Assembly (NCBI RefSeq): GCF_900108945.1
Contig: NZ_FNYE01000024.1
Location: 1-64,000 of the forward strand
Length of the DNA: 64,000 bases
Origin: Paraburkholderia diazotrophica
Lineage (GTDB): Bacteria > Pseudomonadota > Gammaproteobacteria > Burkholderiales > Burkholderiaceae
Direction of reading: 5' to 3'
The position numbers were made by a program, and so were the translations under genes. A model generated the notes under the pieces. It was not told the DNA's origin, did not search any database, and was given only the letters and a program-made list of their open reading frames with translations. This document shows positions 51,443 to 60,865 of this stretch, one piece after another; the first letter of the stretch is position 1, and every line of letters begins with the position of its first letter.

Positions 51443-52315
51443 ATGTCAATCAGACATCCGATCGTCGCGGTGACGGGATCGAGCGGCGCGGGCACGACCA
51501 CCGTCATGAAAAGCTTCGCGCACATTTTTCGCAGGGAGAAGATCAATGCGCAGATCATCGAAGGGGATGCGTTCCATCGGTATGACCGTCTCGGCATGCG
51601 CGAAGCGCTGCGGCGGAGCGAGCAGGACGGCGTCCGAAACTTCAGCCATTTCGGCCCCGATGCGAATCTGCTCGAAGAGCTGGAGCAGCTGTTCTCGAAC
51701 TATGGCGCGTCGGGCACCGGCCAGTTCCGCCGGTACGTGCACGACGATGCGGACGCCATCGTCTACAAGCAGGACCCGGGAACGTTCACGCCGTGGCAGG
51801 ACATTGCGCCGGACACGGACATGATGTTCTACGAAGGGCTTCATGGTGCGGCCGTGACCAGCAAGGTCGACATCGCACAGCATGCGGATCTGCTCGTCGG
51901 CGTCGTGCCGATCATCAATCTCGAGTGGATCCAGAAGCTGCATCGCGACCAGACGCTGCGCGGTTATTCGCATGAGGCCGTCGTCGATACGATCCTGCGG
52001 CGCATGCCGGATTACGTGAATTACATCTGTCCGCAGTTCTCCCGCACGCACGTCAATTTTCAGCGTGTGCCGACCGTCGATACGTCGAATCCGTTCACCG
52101 CGCGGGAGATTCCGCAGCCCGACGAGAGCTTCGTCGTGATCCGGTTTTCGAAGCCGAAAGGCATCGATTTTCCGTATTTGCTGACGATGCTGCACGACTC
52201 GTTCATGTCGCGGCCGAATGTGATCGTCGTGCCCGGCGGCAAGATGGGGCTGGCGATGCAGCTTATCTTCACACCGATGATCCTGCAGTTGCGCGACCGG
52301 CAAACTAGGGTGTGA
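51443..52315 (+). CDS. cbbP: Phosphoribulokinase
   Basis: A 290-residue class I phosphoribulokinase. The P-loop GSSGAGTTTVMKSF is intact, as are EGDAFHRYDR, SHFGPDANLLEEL, YEGLHGA and WIQKLHRDQTLRGYS. It phosphorylates ribulose 5-phosphate to the RuBisCO substrate. The gene looks functional although its operon neighbours cbbX and cbbF are ruined and no cbbL/cbbS is in the window. Without RuBisCO its product would be a dead end, so a RuBisCO locus may exist elsewhere. The ATG follows CAGGAGACAACGC; a terminator closes the unit. Confidence 0.94.
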   Translation: MSIRHPIVAVTGSSGAGTTTVMKSFAHIFRREKINAQIIEGDAFHRYDRLGMREALRRSEQDGVRNFSHFGPDANLLEELEQLFSNYGASGTGQFRRYVHDDADAIVYKQDPGTFTPWQDIAPDTDMMFYEGLHGAAVTSKVDIAQHADLLVGVVPIINLEWIQKLHRDQTLRGYSHEAVVDTILRRMPDYVNYICPQFSRTHVNFQRVPTVDTSNPFTAREIPQPDESFVVIRFSKPKGIDFPYLLTMLHDSFMSRPNVIVVPGGKMGLAMQLIFTPMILQLRDRQTRV

Positions 52316-52368
52316 GTAGGTGACGCCGGCGGGGGCCTGTTGTCGTGCGTCCCGGTTGTGTGTGGTTG

Positions 52369-52417
52369 GCTGACGGCCTGTAGACCGTACCCCGCGCGGG
52401 GCCGTCAGCTTTTTTTC
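52369..52417 (+). terminator. Intrinsic terminator after cbbP
   Basis: GCTGACGGC (52369-52377) pairs with GCCGTCAGC (52401-52409); CCCCGCGCGGGG forms an inner stem. TTTTTTTCTTT follows. It ends the cbb remnant before the type VI module. Confidence 0.85.
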
Positions 52418-52583
52418 TTTATGGCGCCGGCTCGACGGCGCTGCGCTGCGGCCCAGGCTGATATGTTCCGTCCGCCTGCCTATCCGGTCCATACAGGCTC
52501 CACGAAAACTTTCGACCTTTTCTGATATACGCGTCTGTGCGCCTCCGGCACGCTGAGCCCAACTTCATAAAAGGGGCAGAAAG

Positions 52584-54908
52584 ATGGCAGACGCATTGGA
52601 CACGCTGTTCATCGCCTCACGCGATATGGGTGCAGGCACGGGGAGACAAGCCTACTTCCTTGACGTGCCCGGCATAGAGGGCGCAGGGGCGCTGTCCGTT
52701 GTTTCGTTTGAAGCCACGGAAAGGCTTGGCGAACCTTACCGCATCACACTCCGTCTCACGCATCCCGATGCATTGTCACGGGCCGATTACCTGGGCCGGA
52801 ACGCGACGCTCTCCATTGTTACCGAACACGCGCAGCGCCGCACATTTGCTGGCTGGATCACGCGCTTTGCGAGGCTCAAGACGACCAGGGACTTCACCAG
52901 TTACGAACTTGCAGTCGAAGCGCATGTTGCGAAGCTCGCGCACATACGCACGAGCCGCATTTATCAGCACGTGACTGCTCCGGAGATCATCGAACAGGTT
53001 TTGAGGCGACACGGATTCAGGGGCCATCAATACAGTTTCAGGTTGCGCCGCCAATATCCGCAGCACGCGTTCCGCTTGCAGTATCAGATGGATGACCTCG
53101 CCTGGGTGCAGCTTCTGATGAGGCAGGAGGGCATCTATAGCTATTTCACGTCGGGCGAGCATGGCGACATCGTGAATCTGTGCGACGACATCGATCACTA
53201 TGTCTATCAGCCCGCACTCGATGTCCCCTACCGCGAGCAGGCGGGGCTGGAGTCCGGCGTTGAAGCGGTGACTTCGCTTGCGACCGTCGCCAGCACCGTT
53301 GCGCAGTCGGTAGCGGTAGCCGACTACAACCCGAGCAGTGCCTGGGAACGGTTCAGGGACGAAGCCAACATTGCCACCGATGACAGCACCACCTACGGGC
53401 AGTTCTATGTGTGGGGCGCGCATCACCTGGACGCGCAGGGTGCGAAGTGGGAGGCACAGCTCAGGCATGAGGCGGCGATTGCGTCGCAGATCGTCTATGA
53501 AGGTCAGAGCAACGTGCTGGCGCTAGCGCCAGCGCGCATTCTGCACATCGATGAGATATTGCCCGATGCGCCTCACGGTCAGGTGATTGTCGAGGTCACG
53601 CACCGCGGCGCACGCGACGACGCCTATACGAACTCCTACAAGGCCATTCCGTCAGACCGCCGATTCAGGCTTCCGCTCAACGAGGAAACCTGGCCGAAGA
53701 TCGGCGGCACGCTGAGCGCGCGCATTACCTCGCCAGGCAAATACAAGTACGCGTATGTGACGCAACAGGGTCATTACGTGGTGCGCTTCGACCTTGATTT
53801 CGACGAATGGAGTGCAGGGGGCGAAAGCGTCCCGTTGCGCCTTGCGAAGCCGTTCGCGGGCGCGCTCCAGACTGGCTTTCATTTTCCGCTGCTGGACGGC
53901 ACCGAGGTCGCTGTCGCTTTCCATGACGGCGACCCGAACCGACCGTATATCGCCCACGCGATGCACAACAGCCAGGCGATCGATCACATCACCAGTGACG
54001 ACCGCTGGCTGTCGCGCAACGTGATCCGCACGCAGAGCAACAACAAGTTTCGGATGGAGGACTGGGAGGGCCAGGAAGGGATCAAGCTGTCAACCGAACA
54101 TGCGGGCAAGACGCAGCTGAATCTCGGTTATCTGGTTGATTCGAAGAAGCAGAAGCGCGGCGAGGGTTTCGAACTGCGCACGTCGGGCAGTGGTGTGCTG
54201 CGGGGCGGTAGCGGTTTGCACCTGACGGCCTATGACCGGCCGGGCGCGAGCGGCCAGCAACTGGACATGCAGGAAACCATTGCGCAGCTTGAACAGGCGC
54301 TGGCGCTCGCGCATGCGCTTGCGGAGTCGGCGAAGGCGTCGAAGGCCGAACCTGCCGATACGGACGCGCAGAAGGCCATCAATGATGACTTCAACCAGCT
54401 AAAGCAGCCAGGCCTGCTCGCGAGCGCGCCTGCATCGATAGCTATCGTCGCAGCCAAGGGGGTGCAGATTGCGGCTAGTCACAGTATCCAGACTATCGCC
54501 GGAAAGGACGCTGATTTCAGCATCATGAAGCGCTTCACGATCGCGGCGGGCGAACTGATCTCGCTCTTTGCGCACACGCTGGGCGTAAAGATATTCGCGG
54601 CCAGGGGCCCGGTTCGGATTCAGGCGCAAAGCGACACACTGGCCGCGACCGCAATGAAAGACCTCACCGTGACAAGCACGGCAGGCCGGGTTGTGCTGTC
54701 TGCAAAGGACGAGGTGTGGATCGGCGCTGGGGGATCCTATATCAGCATCACGGCGACCGGCATCAGGCAGGTAACCCCGGGCGACTACATCGAGAAAGCA
54801 GCGTCGTGGCAAAAGCAGTCGCCCGATGCGGCCATGAAAAAAGCAGCACTGCCCTGGACGACCGACCTTCCCGACACGGGCCAGCACGGCTCACGGTTCT
54901 CTGGGTAA
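52584..54908 (+). CDS. vgrG: Type VI secretion spike protein VgrG
   Basis: A 774-residue VgrG. The phage gp27-like base (about 20-420) includes FLDVPGIEGAGALSVVSFEA and VLRRHGF; the gp5-like OB domain has PLLDGTEVAVAFHDGDPNRPYI, and DDRWLSRNVIRTQSNN marks the conserved needle entrance. A DUF2345-type extension (about 600-750) forms the beta-helix cap. The spike punctures target cells and carries effectors at its tip. The ATG has AAAAGGGGCAGAAAG upstream. No T6SS core genes are nearby, so this is an orphan cargo module that depends on a cluster elsewhere. Confidence 0.95.
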   Translation: MADALDTLFIASRDMGAGTGRQAYFLDVPGIEGAGALSVVSFEATERLGEPYRITLRLTHPDALSRADYLGRNATLSIVTEHAQRRTFAGWITRFARLKTTRDFTSYELAVEAHVAKLAHIRTSRIYQHVTAPEIIEQVLRRHGFRGHQYSFRLRRQYPQHAFRLQYQMDDLAWVQLLMRQEGIYSYFTSGEHGDIVNLCDDIDHYVYQPALDVPYREQAGLESGVEAVTSLATVASTVAQSVAVADYNPSSAWERFRDEANIATDDSTTYGQFYVWGAHHLDAQGAKWEAQLRHEAAIASQIVYEGQSNVLALAPARILHIDEILPDAPHGQVIVEVTHRGARDDAYTNSYKAIPSDRRFRLPLNEETWPKIGGTLSARITSPGKYKYAYVTQQGHYVVRFDLDFDEWSAGGESVPLRLAKPFAGALQTGFHFPLLDGTEVAVAFHDGDPNRPYIAHAMHNSQAIDHITSDDRWLSRNVIRTQSNNKFRMEDWEGQEGIKLSTEHAGKTQLNLGYLVDSKKQKRGEGFELRTSGSGVLRGGSGLHLTAYDRPGASGQQLDMQETIAQLEQALALAHALAESAKASKAEPADTDAQKAINDDFNQLKQPGLLASAPASIAIVAAKGVQIAASHSIQTIAGKDADFSIMKRFTIAAGELISLFAHTLGVKIFAARGPVRIQAQSDTLAATAMKDLTVTSTAGRVVLSAKDEVWIGAGGSYISITATGIRQVTPGDYIEKAASWQKQSPDAAMKKAALPWTTDLPDTGQHGSRFSG

Positions 54909-54965
54909 CGATCGTTGTTCACCGCTACCAGTCGTGCACGACAACCCTACAGCAAGTAATGCGAT

Positions 54966-57710
54966 ATGACGACACAACCTGCCGCATCCGAAAAACCCGT
55001 TTCGACTGAACCGTCCATCCGCTGGACCTATCCCTTCGCGACAAAGGACAAGAAGCCTGTTGCCGATCCGCAGACGTGCTACTCAGCATTTGGCCTCATG
55101 GATGACGGTTACTATCCGCTCGGCGTGAACGGCTTTCCGCATGGCGGCGTGCATTTCGGCGCGGCGACCGCAAGCTATCTGTATCAGGCGGACGGCGTGC
55201 AATGCATCGCGGACGGAGAGATTGTGGCTTACCGGATTGACGATGCGTACCCGCATCTACATTTCGCGCAGGATGGTAAATGGGCGATGTATTCGACCGG
55301 CTTCGTGCTCGTGCGCCACAGGATGACCCTGCCGCCCGCACCTGGCACCACGGCAACGCAGTCCGCTGACGAAATGCAGATGGTGTATAGCCTCTACATG
55401 CACATGGCGGACTGGAGCACCTACCTCGCTGACGGGAAGCTCGCGCGTCCGTGGTGGTGGGAAGGCGTGGACGCGTACCGAATCGGCAGCAAGGCTCACC
55501 AGCTTCCGGGGCACGATGGCAGCCCGGGTACGGCGGGCGCGTTTGTCTGGACGGCGCCGAAGACGGGCAAGCGCGTCGGCTTCCTTCCGGAAGGCAGCGA
55601 GATCACCATCAACGAGAGACGTGGCCAGTGGGCGCATATCAAGACGATTACAGCGGGCACGATGATCAGCCCGACGAACGGCGGCGTGTTTGGCTCGGAT
55701 GACCTGAACGTACCCTGGCAGCGTCCGGACAGCCACACGCCGGATGGCGCTGCTTCTGCACACGAAGCACCGCCCGCGCCGGTCACGTCCGAGGGCGACT
55801 GGGGCTGGCTTTTCTTGCCCCATCTGCAACCGGTGAAGGAGCCGACTGGCGTGGGTACGGTGGTGATTCCGCACGTGCCGATCAAGATCAAGGCCGGTAC
55901 GCTGCTCGGGCAGATCGGGGAGTATCACGACTACGAGCGTGCAACGCCGCTGCCGCCCCGTCCGGCTCGGCTGCTTCTTCATCTCGAAGTGTTCGCCGGT
56001 CCGGAGTTCTCTGCCTTCCTCCAAAAGAGCCGTGCACGCGCTGCACAGTCACCAGCGGACCAGCGCACCGTTTTTGTCGTCAATGCAGGCGCGAGGCTGG
56101 TGCCGGCACCCGCACCGGCCAATACGCGACTTGGCGTACGTGGACCCGTTGCAAAAGTCACGCTCATGCAATGTCCGGCGAGCGGTCCGTGGGTGTTGGT
56201 ACAGGCCTTATGCCATGCTCAAGGAGCCCTGCTGGTGAAAGACGGGCCGCCCGTGTGGATCGAGCGCGACAAGCTGGCGACAGCCGGTAACGGGACTCCC
56301 GCATGGAGCCAGTTCCCGTTGCAGCTTCAGGCCATAGCTGAACCCGCGTGCGGCTTGATCCATACATCGTCGCTCGCCGAACTGGACGCCCTGGATACCG
56401 CGGACAAGGCCGTCGACGAACGTGGTGTGCGCTGGTGGCGAATTCCGATTGGCAACGCGAAAGGCCAGCCTGCGCGTGGATGGGTTTGTGAAAAAGGACA
56501 TCCGGGCACGCAGTGGGATAGTCCCTGGGCGTGGCCCGGCTTCGAGGTCGTGGACGCGACGGGAATCAGCCTCACGGATGCTTTCCGGCGTGCGCTGGTC
56601 GTAACGGGCGTGGCTGACTGGAAGGAGCAGCGGGAGTTCGAGCCATCGACCGAGGCGATCAATGGAAGTGCGCTTTTGCTTAGGCTCGAACGCATCGTCG
56701 CGGCGCTTGATACAGACAAACGGAATAGCAAGGATGCCGGAAATGTCGTGACCGCGCGTGCGTTACGGGCCGCCCTGCGCGAGCCCTGGCTTGCCCAGGA
56801 ACTGTCGCACATCATCATGCGCTATGAAAGCGAATGGGGCGGTGATATGGGACGCTGGCAAGCCCTTACGGCACTGATGAAAAATGCAAAGCAGAACTGG
56901 CAGTGCGAACTGGAACGCATCAGGAAGCTTCAGTGGTGGGACGAAGTCAAGGGCAAGGTCGCGGACTTCCCGGCGAGCCCGGTCGTCTATCACATTAATC
57001 CGGTTGCGTTGGTGGCGACTTTTGCGATTGCACGAAAAAGAAGAGATTACGACCTCGGCAAATTATCAAGTCAATATGAAACCGGTGGTAGAGGGCCAAT
57101 TACCATTTCAGGAGGGCAGGGTGATCCAGGTGGCGTTTCATACGGTTCTTATCAAATGACAAGTAAGACGCGACAACGGGACGGTTCCTTTATCATCGGC
57201 GGCACAGTTCAAAAATTTGCCAATTCACCAGATTTTCCATGGGCTTCGGAATTTGTTGGATTGACTCCGGGCACACCGGGGTTCTCGCAAAAATGGAGAG
57301 CTATTGTCTCTGAAAACACGGCAGAGTTTACGCGAATTGAGCATGAGTTCATAAAGAAAACACACTTTGATGTTCAGATTGCCTATGTGAAGGCTCAGAC
57401 AGGAGTCGATCTGAGATATCACTCCCATGCAATCAATGATGTTGTATGGTCGATTTCGGTACAGAACGGGCCTTCAACGGACGTTATCAGTACAGCTATG
57501 AGCAATCTTGTCATTGCCGCAACAGAAACAAGAGCGTATGACATGGCTTTGATTGACGCTATATATGCGGAACGAGGGAAGAAAGATCCGCAAGGTAGGA
57601 TGATTCGATTTATTCATTCTTCATCGGCCATACAAGATGGAATATCGCATCGCTACGGATCGGAAAGGCGTAAGGCACAAGAGGAGCTGAAAGATGAAAT
57701 CGATTATTAA
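54966..57710 (+). CDS. Putative T6SS cell-wall effector: M23-like and lysozyme-like domains
   Basis: A 914-residue protein encoded directly after VgrG. Residues 50-140 and 330-350 resemble a split M23/LytM peptidase: FPHGGVHFGAATAS (HxxxH where HxxxD is usual), VRHRM, YSLYMHMADW and LLLHLEVFAG in place of HLHFEV, so metal binding is uncertain. An SH3-like insert lies between (about 170-230), another about 370-420. The C-terminal 230 residues contain YETGGRGPITIS, GDPGGVSYGSYQM, a peptidoglycan glycosidase-like motif seen in phage-tail and VgrG-linked proteins. The C-terminal coding DNA is clearly AT-richer than the rest, pointing to a swapped toxin tip. Activity is inferred. Confidence 0.7.
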   Translation: MTTQPAASEKPVSTEPSIRWTYPFATKDKKPVADPQTCYSAFGLMDDGYYPLGVNGFPHGGVHFGAATASYLYQADGVQCIADGEIVAYRIDDAYPHLHFAQDGKWAMYSTGFVLVRHRMTLPPAPGTTATQSADEMQMVYSLYMHMADWSTYLADGKLARPWWWEGVDAYRIGSKAHQLPGHDGSPGTAGAFVWTAPKTGKRVGFLPEGSEITINERRGQWAHIKTITAGTMISPTNGGVFGSDDLNVPWQRPDSHTPDGAASAHEAPPAPVTSEGDWGWLFLPHLQPVKEPTGVGTVVIPHVPIKIKAGTLLGQIGEYHDYERATPLPPRPARLLLHLEVFAGPEFSAFLQKSRARAAQSPADQRTVFVVNAGARLVPAPAPANTRLGVRGPVAKVTLMQCPASGPWVLVQALCHAQGALLVKDGPPVWIERDKLATAGNGTPAWSQFPLQLQAIAEPACGLIHTSSLAELDALDTADKAVDERGVRWWRIPIGNAKGQPARGWVCEKGHPGTQWDSPWAWPGFEVVDATGISLTDAFRRALVVTGVADWKEQREFEPSTEAINGSALLLRLERIVAALDTDKRNSKDAGNVVTARALRAALREPWLAQELSHIIMRYESEWGGDMGRWQALTALMKNAKQNWQCELERIRKLQWWDEVKGKVADFPASPVVYHINPVALVATFAIARKRRDYDLGKLSSQYETGGRGPITISGGQGDPGGVSYGSYQMTSKTRQRDGSFIIGGTVQKFANSPDFPWASEFVGLTPGTPGFSQKWRAIVSENTAEFTRIEHEFIKKTHFDVQIAYVKAQTGVDLRYHSHAINDVVWSISVQNGPSTDVISTAMSNLVIAATETRAYDMALIDAIYAERGKKDPQGRMIRFIHSSSAIQDGISHRYGSERRKAQEELKDEIDY

Positions 57711-58266
57711 ATTAATTATATGTATGTGTGTGATCCTGTATGGTGTACGGGCATTTTCCGCAGGTAATCCGAAGGTCTACCGGGGAGAGCGCGGTGATGC
57801 GTTGCTAATTGACGCCGGTGCAGAAAAAACATTCATGATCGCAGGAGGTGCGCTCGCGCGCGGTTCGGCCACGGCGGGAGATTGTTTTGCCAGAGCAATC
57901 TTGAAGTTAAATAAGCCGCCAAATTATTTTGAGGGTGAACTAGAGCCCGTTGAAAACGAAATAATTAATGTTGATATAAAAGATATTATTGGTAGAGGTG
58001 TCGGTGTTTATGTGTCGAAAAACAGATTGAAAGTGGGTAATGTTGAAGTTGATGGTATATGCGCAGACGGTATCGATTTTTCTGGTTATTATCGAGAAAT
58101 CCCTGAGCGGGACGCGAAATACAAGTCGATTTTCCTATATTTCATGCGACTGTCAGAGCAAAATGCGATTCACCTGCGGGAGGCGGGAAACGTGGCGGCG
58201 GCAGTAAATGAGTTAAAACCTTTTGTTGATAGTTGCAGAGAAAAATGGTGCTTAATAAAAAAATAG
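57694..58266 (+). CDS. Putative periplasmic immunity protein
   Basis: A 190-residue protein that overlaps the effector's end by 17 bases and has GAGGAGCTGAAAG upstream. It begins MKSIIKLIICMCVILYG, a signal peptide with likely cleavage after RAFSA. The mature part has a few cysteines (GDCFARA, GICADG, SCREKWC) that could form disulfides. No family is recognised. Export to the periplasm fits protection against a cell-wall effector. Base composition is AT-rich like the effector's C-terminal coding part, suggesting joint transfer. Confidence 0.65.
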   Translation: MKSIIKLIICMCVILYGVRAFSAGNPKVYRGERGDALLIDAGAEKTFMIAGGALARGSATAGDCFARAILKLNKPPNYFEGELEPVENEIINVDIKDIIGRGVGVYVSKNRLKVGNVEVDGICADGIDFSGYYREIPERDAKYKSIFLYFMRLSEQNAIHLREAGNVAAAVNELKPFVDSCREKWCLIKK

Positions 58267-58311
58267 AAATGTGATAGCTATCGCTATGTCCAATAGGCGA
58301 GCCAACCATCT

Positions 58312-58992
58312 TTGGAAATAAATGACGACCAGATTACTGCGCGATGCAATAATGCGTTGGCTATACAGTGCAAGTCTTGGCTGCAGAAGGCACGGTTGGA
58401 TATTATTGTTAGGCCGTACGCATATACGATCGTGACTGAGGCTGGCAGTGACCACGAACCCTATCTTGGAATGGTCGTCGCCGTCGTAGATGAGGACACG
58501 GGCACGGTTCTTGGTAAGATGAATGAAAAACACTTGATGACTGTCGACGCAATTGAGCCTCGCGAAATAGATATTGATACTGCCAACTACAAAGTTAGCG
58601 ATAACGAATTAGCTTTCGGTATAAGAGTTACCCGACGCAATCAGTCAGGTGTAAATCCATATTCCGAGCAAATTATGAATTTGTATATTTTGACAGTGAA
58701 CGATCTAAAGGCAATTGCGCGTAGATTGTTGACGGCTTCTTATGGCGGGGAGGGAGATCGTAAGTGTGTATTTACTGGTGTTGCCACCAAAGTATTTATC
58801 GATGTGATTGGTTCAAAATCAAACGGATATTCTGAGTTGGTCGCGAGGACAAAGACGACACCTATTAGGTATGTGTCGGCTGGTGAGGTTTGTCACAAGA
58901 TCGAGAAGAATCCGGTCATGCAGAGTTATGTTTTGAAATTTGACGGCCAGTCTTATCGCATCCCGAAGCCGTTGCAGGCTTCACTGGATTAG
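58312..58992 (+). CDS. Second small AT-rich gene of the T6SS module, start damaged or unusual
   Basis: The frame starts with TTG at 58312 and gives 226 residues (ALAIQCKSWLQKARLDIIV, GMVVAVVDEDTGTVLGK). No family is recognised. There is no signal peptide in this frame and no clear binding site. In another frame just upstream, an ATG at 58286 opens a short peptide that ends at 58320, so a frameshift may have split off an N-terminal leader. It could be a second immunity protein or a decayed copy. The order effector-immunity-this gene-PAAR and its AT-rich composition tie it to the module. Confidence 0.5.
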   Translation: MEINDDQITARCNNALAIQCKSWLQKARLDIIVRPYAYTIVTEAGSDHEPYLGMVVAVVDEDTGTVLGKMNEKHLMTVDAIEPREIDIDTANYKVSDNELAFGIRVTRRNQSGVNPYSEQIMNLYILTVNDLKAIARRLLTASYGGEGDRKCVFTGVATKVFIDVIGSKSNGYSELVARTKTTPIRYVSAGEVCHKIEKNPVMQSYVLKFDGQSYRIPKPLQASLD

Positions 58993-59130
58993 TTGAACGG
59001 GGCATTGTTGGTCGTCCTTTCTCTGCGGATTTCCAGCCATCCACGCACGAGCCCGAATTGGTAACACAGACGCGGCTCCGCCGATTCGGAGCAATCCAAT
59101 CGAAGAAAATCGAATATCAGTGATTGAACG

Positions 59131-59418
59131 ATGAAACAACGTTTTGAAATCAGAGACGGCGATATAACTACCGCCAATGGCCGCGTATTCGCAGCATCCC
59201 GCGTCGACATGCTGGACGGGCGCGCAATTGCATATGAGGGTGATATCGTTTCGTGTCCCGCCTGCGGCACCCAAGGCCGAATCGTTTGCGACGGGAACGG
59301 ACCTCGCGAAACGGGGCAGGGCAACAAACGAACTGCTTTAAGCGATGACTTATGTGTTTGCCAATGCGAGCCCTTTCCCCGACTGATCGCTTCGCAACGG
59401 CGCAGTTTTTGCCGGTGA
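59131..59418 (+). CDS. PAAR-domain T6SS spike-tip protein
   Basis: A 95-residue PAAR protein. Features are a short strand series (FEIRDGDITTANGRVFAAS), GDIVSCPACGTQGRIVCDG and a C-terminal cysteine pair (CVCQCEP). PAAR proteins cap the VgrG trimer with a zinc-bound cone; here Cys residues would take part in zinc binding. Placing it at the end of the VgrG-effector-immunity set is common. Composition returns toward the GC-rich norm. It converges with the DUF6513 gene 58 bases away. Confidence 0.82.
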   Translation: MKQRFEIRDGDITTANGRVFAASRVDMLDGRAIAYEGDIVSCPACGTQGRIVCDGNGPRETGQGNKRTALSDDLCVCQCEPFPRLIASQRRSFCR

Positions 59419-59476
59419 CCTACCAGCCCGACGCCGAGCGGCGAAAGTGGCAGTCGACGCCACCTTATCAGAGCAC

Positions 59477-60865
59477 CTAACCACCCCCCTTTTTCCTCGT
59501 CGTCCCCGGCGCACACCACACGTCGAGATTCTCTTCCGGCCGGTCGACCTGGCATCCCCAATCCAGCGGCTGATCCTGATCGAAACGCTTGCCCAGCTCC
59601 CACGCGATTTCGGCGCGCGCCGTCTGCACGCCCATATAGAACGCATGGCCGCCATCGTGTTCGAGCTTCAGATGCGGATACAGCGCGAACGGATCGCCAT
59701 CGACGAGATGCATCTCGCGGTTGTACACATGAATGCCGTCCGTCGTCACTTGCACGCGGAAATTCGGATCGCGCACCTGCGCGGCGAATGCCGCGATTTC
59801 ATCGGCATCGTATGGAAAAGGCCGCTTCGCATGCAGCGCAGAGAGAGAAGGGTCGATGCCTTTGGGCAGCACCTGCGCGTCGTGCGCGGCATGCATCACG
59901 CGCCGCGCGACATCGGCCTCGCGCACCGCGCGCCGCGCGTGCAGGCTGACGGAAGTTGTCAGCACGGCGGACACGTTCAGCTCGGCCGCGATGCCCAGCA
60001 GCACCGCGTTGATCCCGCTCGTGTCGGCCTCGGTCAGCTCGGTGAGATTGCCGACGCCGAGCATGATCGCGATATCCGGATACCGCTCGCGCAGCGCGAC
60101 GTATCGCGCAATCGACGCAGCGAAACCAAATGGAATCGGATCGAGGATCGGATCGGCGAGAAAGGGCCGGCCGCGTTCGAGCATCGTGTCGATGGCCTGA
60201 TGCAGCGACGCCGTATCGCGCGGCTCGCGTCCGACGACGATCGGCGTCGCGCTCACTTCGTCGGCTATCCATAGCGTGTCGGCGTTCAGGCTCATCAGGT
60301 AGTCGGCGCCCGCGCGGCCGCCGCGCAACAGCTCGTCGGCGACCATCGAATCGACGCTCACGCGATAGCCGCCTGCCTTCAGCATGCGCACGGCGTCTTC
60401 GAGATGCGGAAACGGCGTGTCGGGCAGACAGCCCACGTCGATCACATCCGCGCCTTGCTCCGCATACAGCTTCGCGCGCGCCGCGATGCCGTCGAGATCG
60501 AGCCGCGGCGCATCGACGATCTCCGCGAAGATCTCCGTCGAGTAGCGCGACAGGTCGAAACTGCGCGCGGCCTGCCCGAAGTGCTGCGGCAAGTCCTTGG
60601 CTTCTTCCGGTCCGCGTTCGACGGGCACGCCGAAGTGCTCGCTCAACGCGGCGAGATCGCCACGGCAACGGCCCGGCACGATTATGCGATCGGCGTTCAG
60701 CGGCAATGCGACGCGCCGGCGGATCATGTCGGCTGTCATCAGCGCGGCAACCTGCAAGCCGATCTCGCGCACTTCCCACGTGAACGGCGCGTTCGCCATG
60801 CCTTCCAGCACCTGCACGACGCTTTTTTCGGCGAGCCTGCCTGTCAGGAAGACGATGTGTTCCAT
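59477..60865 (-). CDS. DUF6513 / dihydropteroate synthase-like protein of H4MPT synthesis
   Basis: A 462-residue protein. The N-terminal third (HIVFLTGRLAEKSVVQVL, DRIIVPGRCRGDL) precedes a pterin-binding TIM barrel like dihydropteroate synthase (GADVIDVGCLPDTPF, YRVSVDSMVADELLRGGRAG, DPILDPIPFGF, IMLGVGNLTELTEAD). Such proteins are regular members of bacterial H4MPT gene clusters and probably join the pterin to the aryl side chain; the reaction here is inferred. The last 90 residues are an extra domain. The ATG overlaps the 3' end of the upstream flavoprotein gene by 22 bases, so both are one unit. Confidence 0.85.
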   Translation of the reverse strand: MEHIVFLTGRLAEKSVVQVLEGMANAPFTWEVREIGLQVAALMTADMIRRRVALPLNADRIIVPGRCRGDLAALSEHFGVPVERGPEEAKDLPQHFGQAARSFDLSRYSTEIFAEIVDAPRLDLDGIAARAKLYAEQGADVIDVGCLPDTPFPHLEDAVRMLKAGGYRVSVDSMVADELLRGGRAGADYLMSLNADTLWIADEVSATPIVVGREPRDTASLHQAIDTMLERGRPFLADPILDPIPFGFAASIARYVALRERYPDIAIMLGVGNLTELTEADTSGINAVLLGIAAELNVSAVLTTSVSLHARRAVREADVARRVMHAAHDAQVLPKGIDPSLSALHAKRPFPYDADEIAAFAAQVRDPNFRVQVTTDGIHVYNREMHLVDGDPFALYPHLKLEHDGGHAFYMGVQTARAEIAWELGKRFDQDQPLDWGCQVDRPEENLDVWCAPGTTRKKGGG

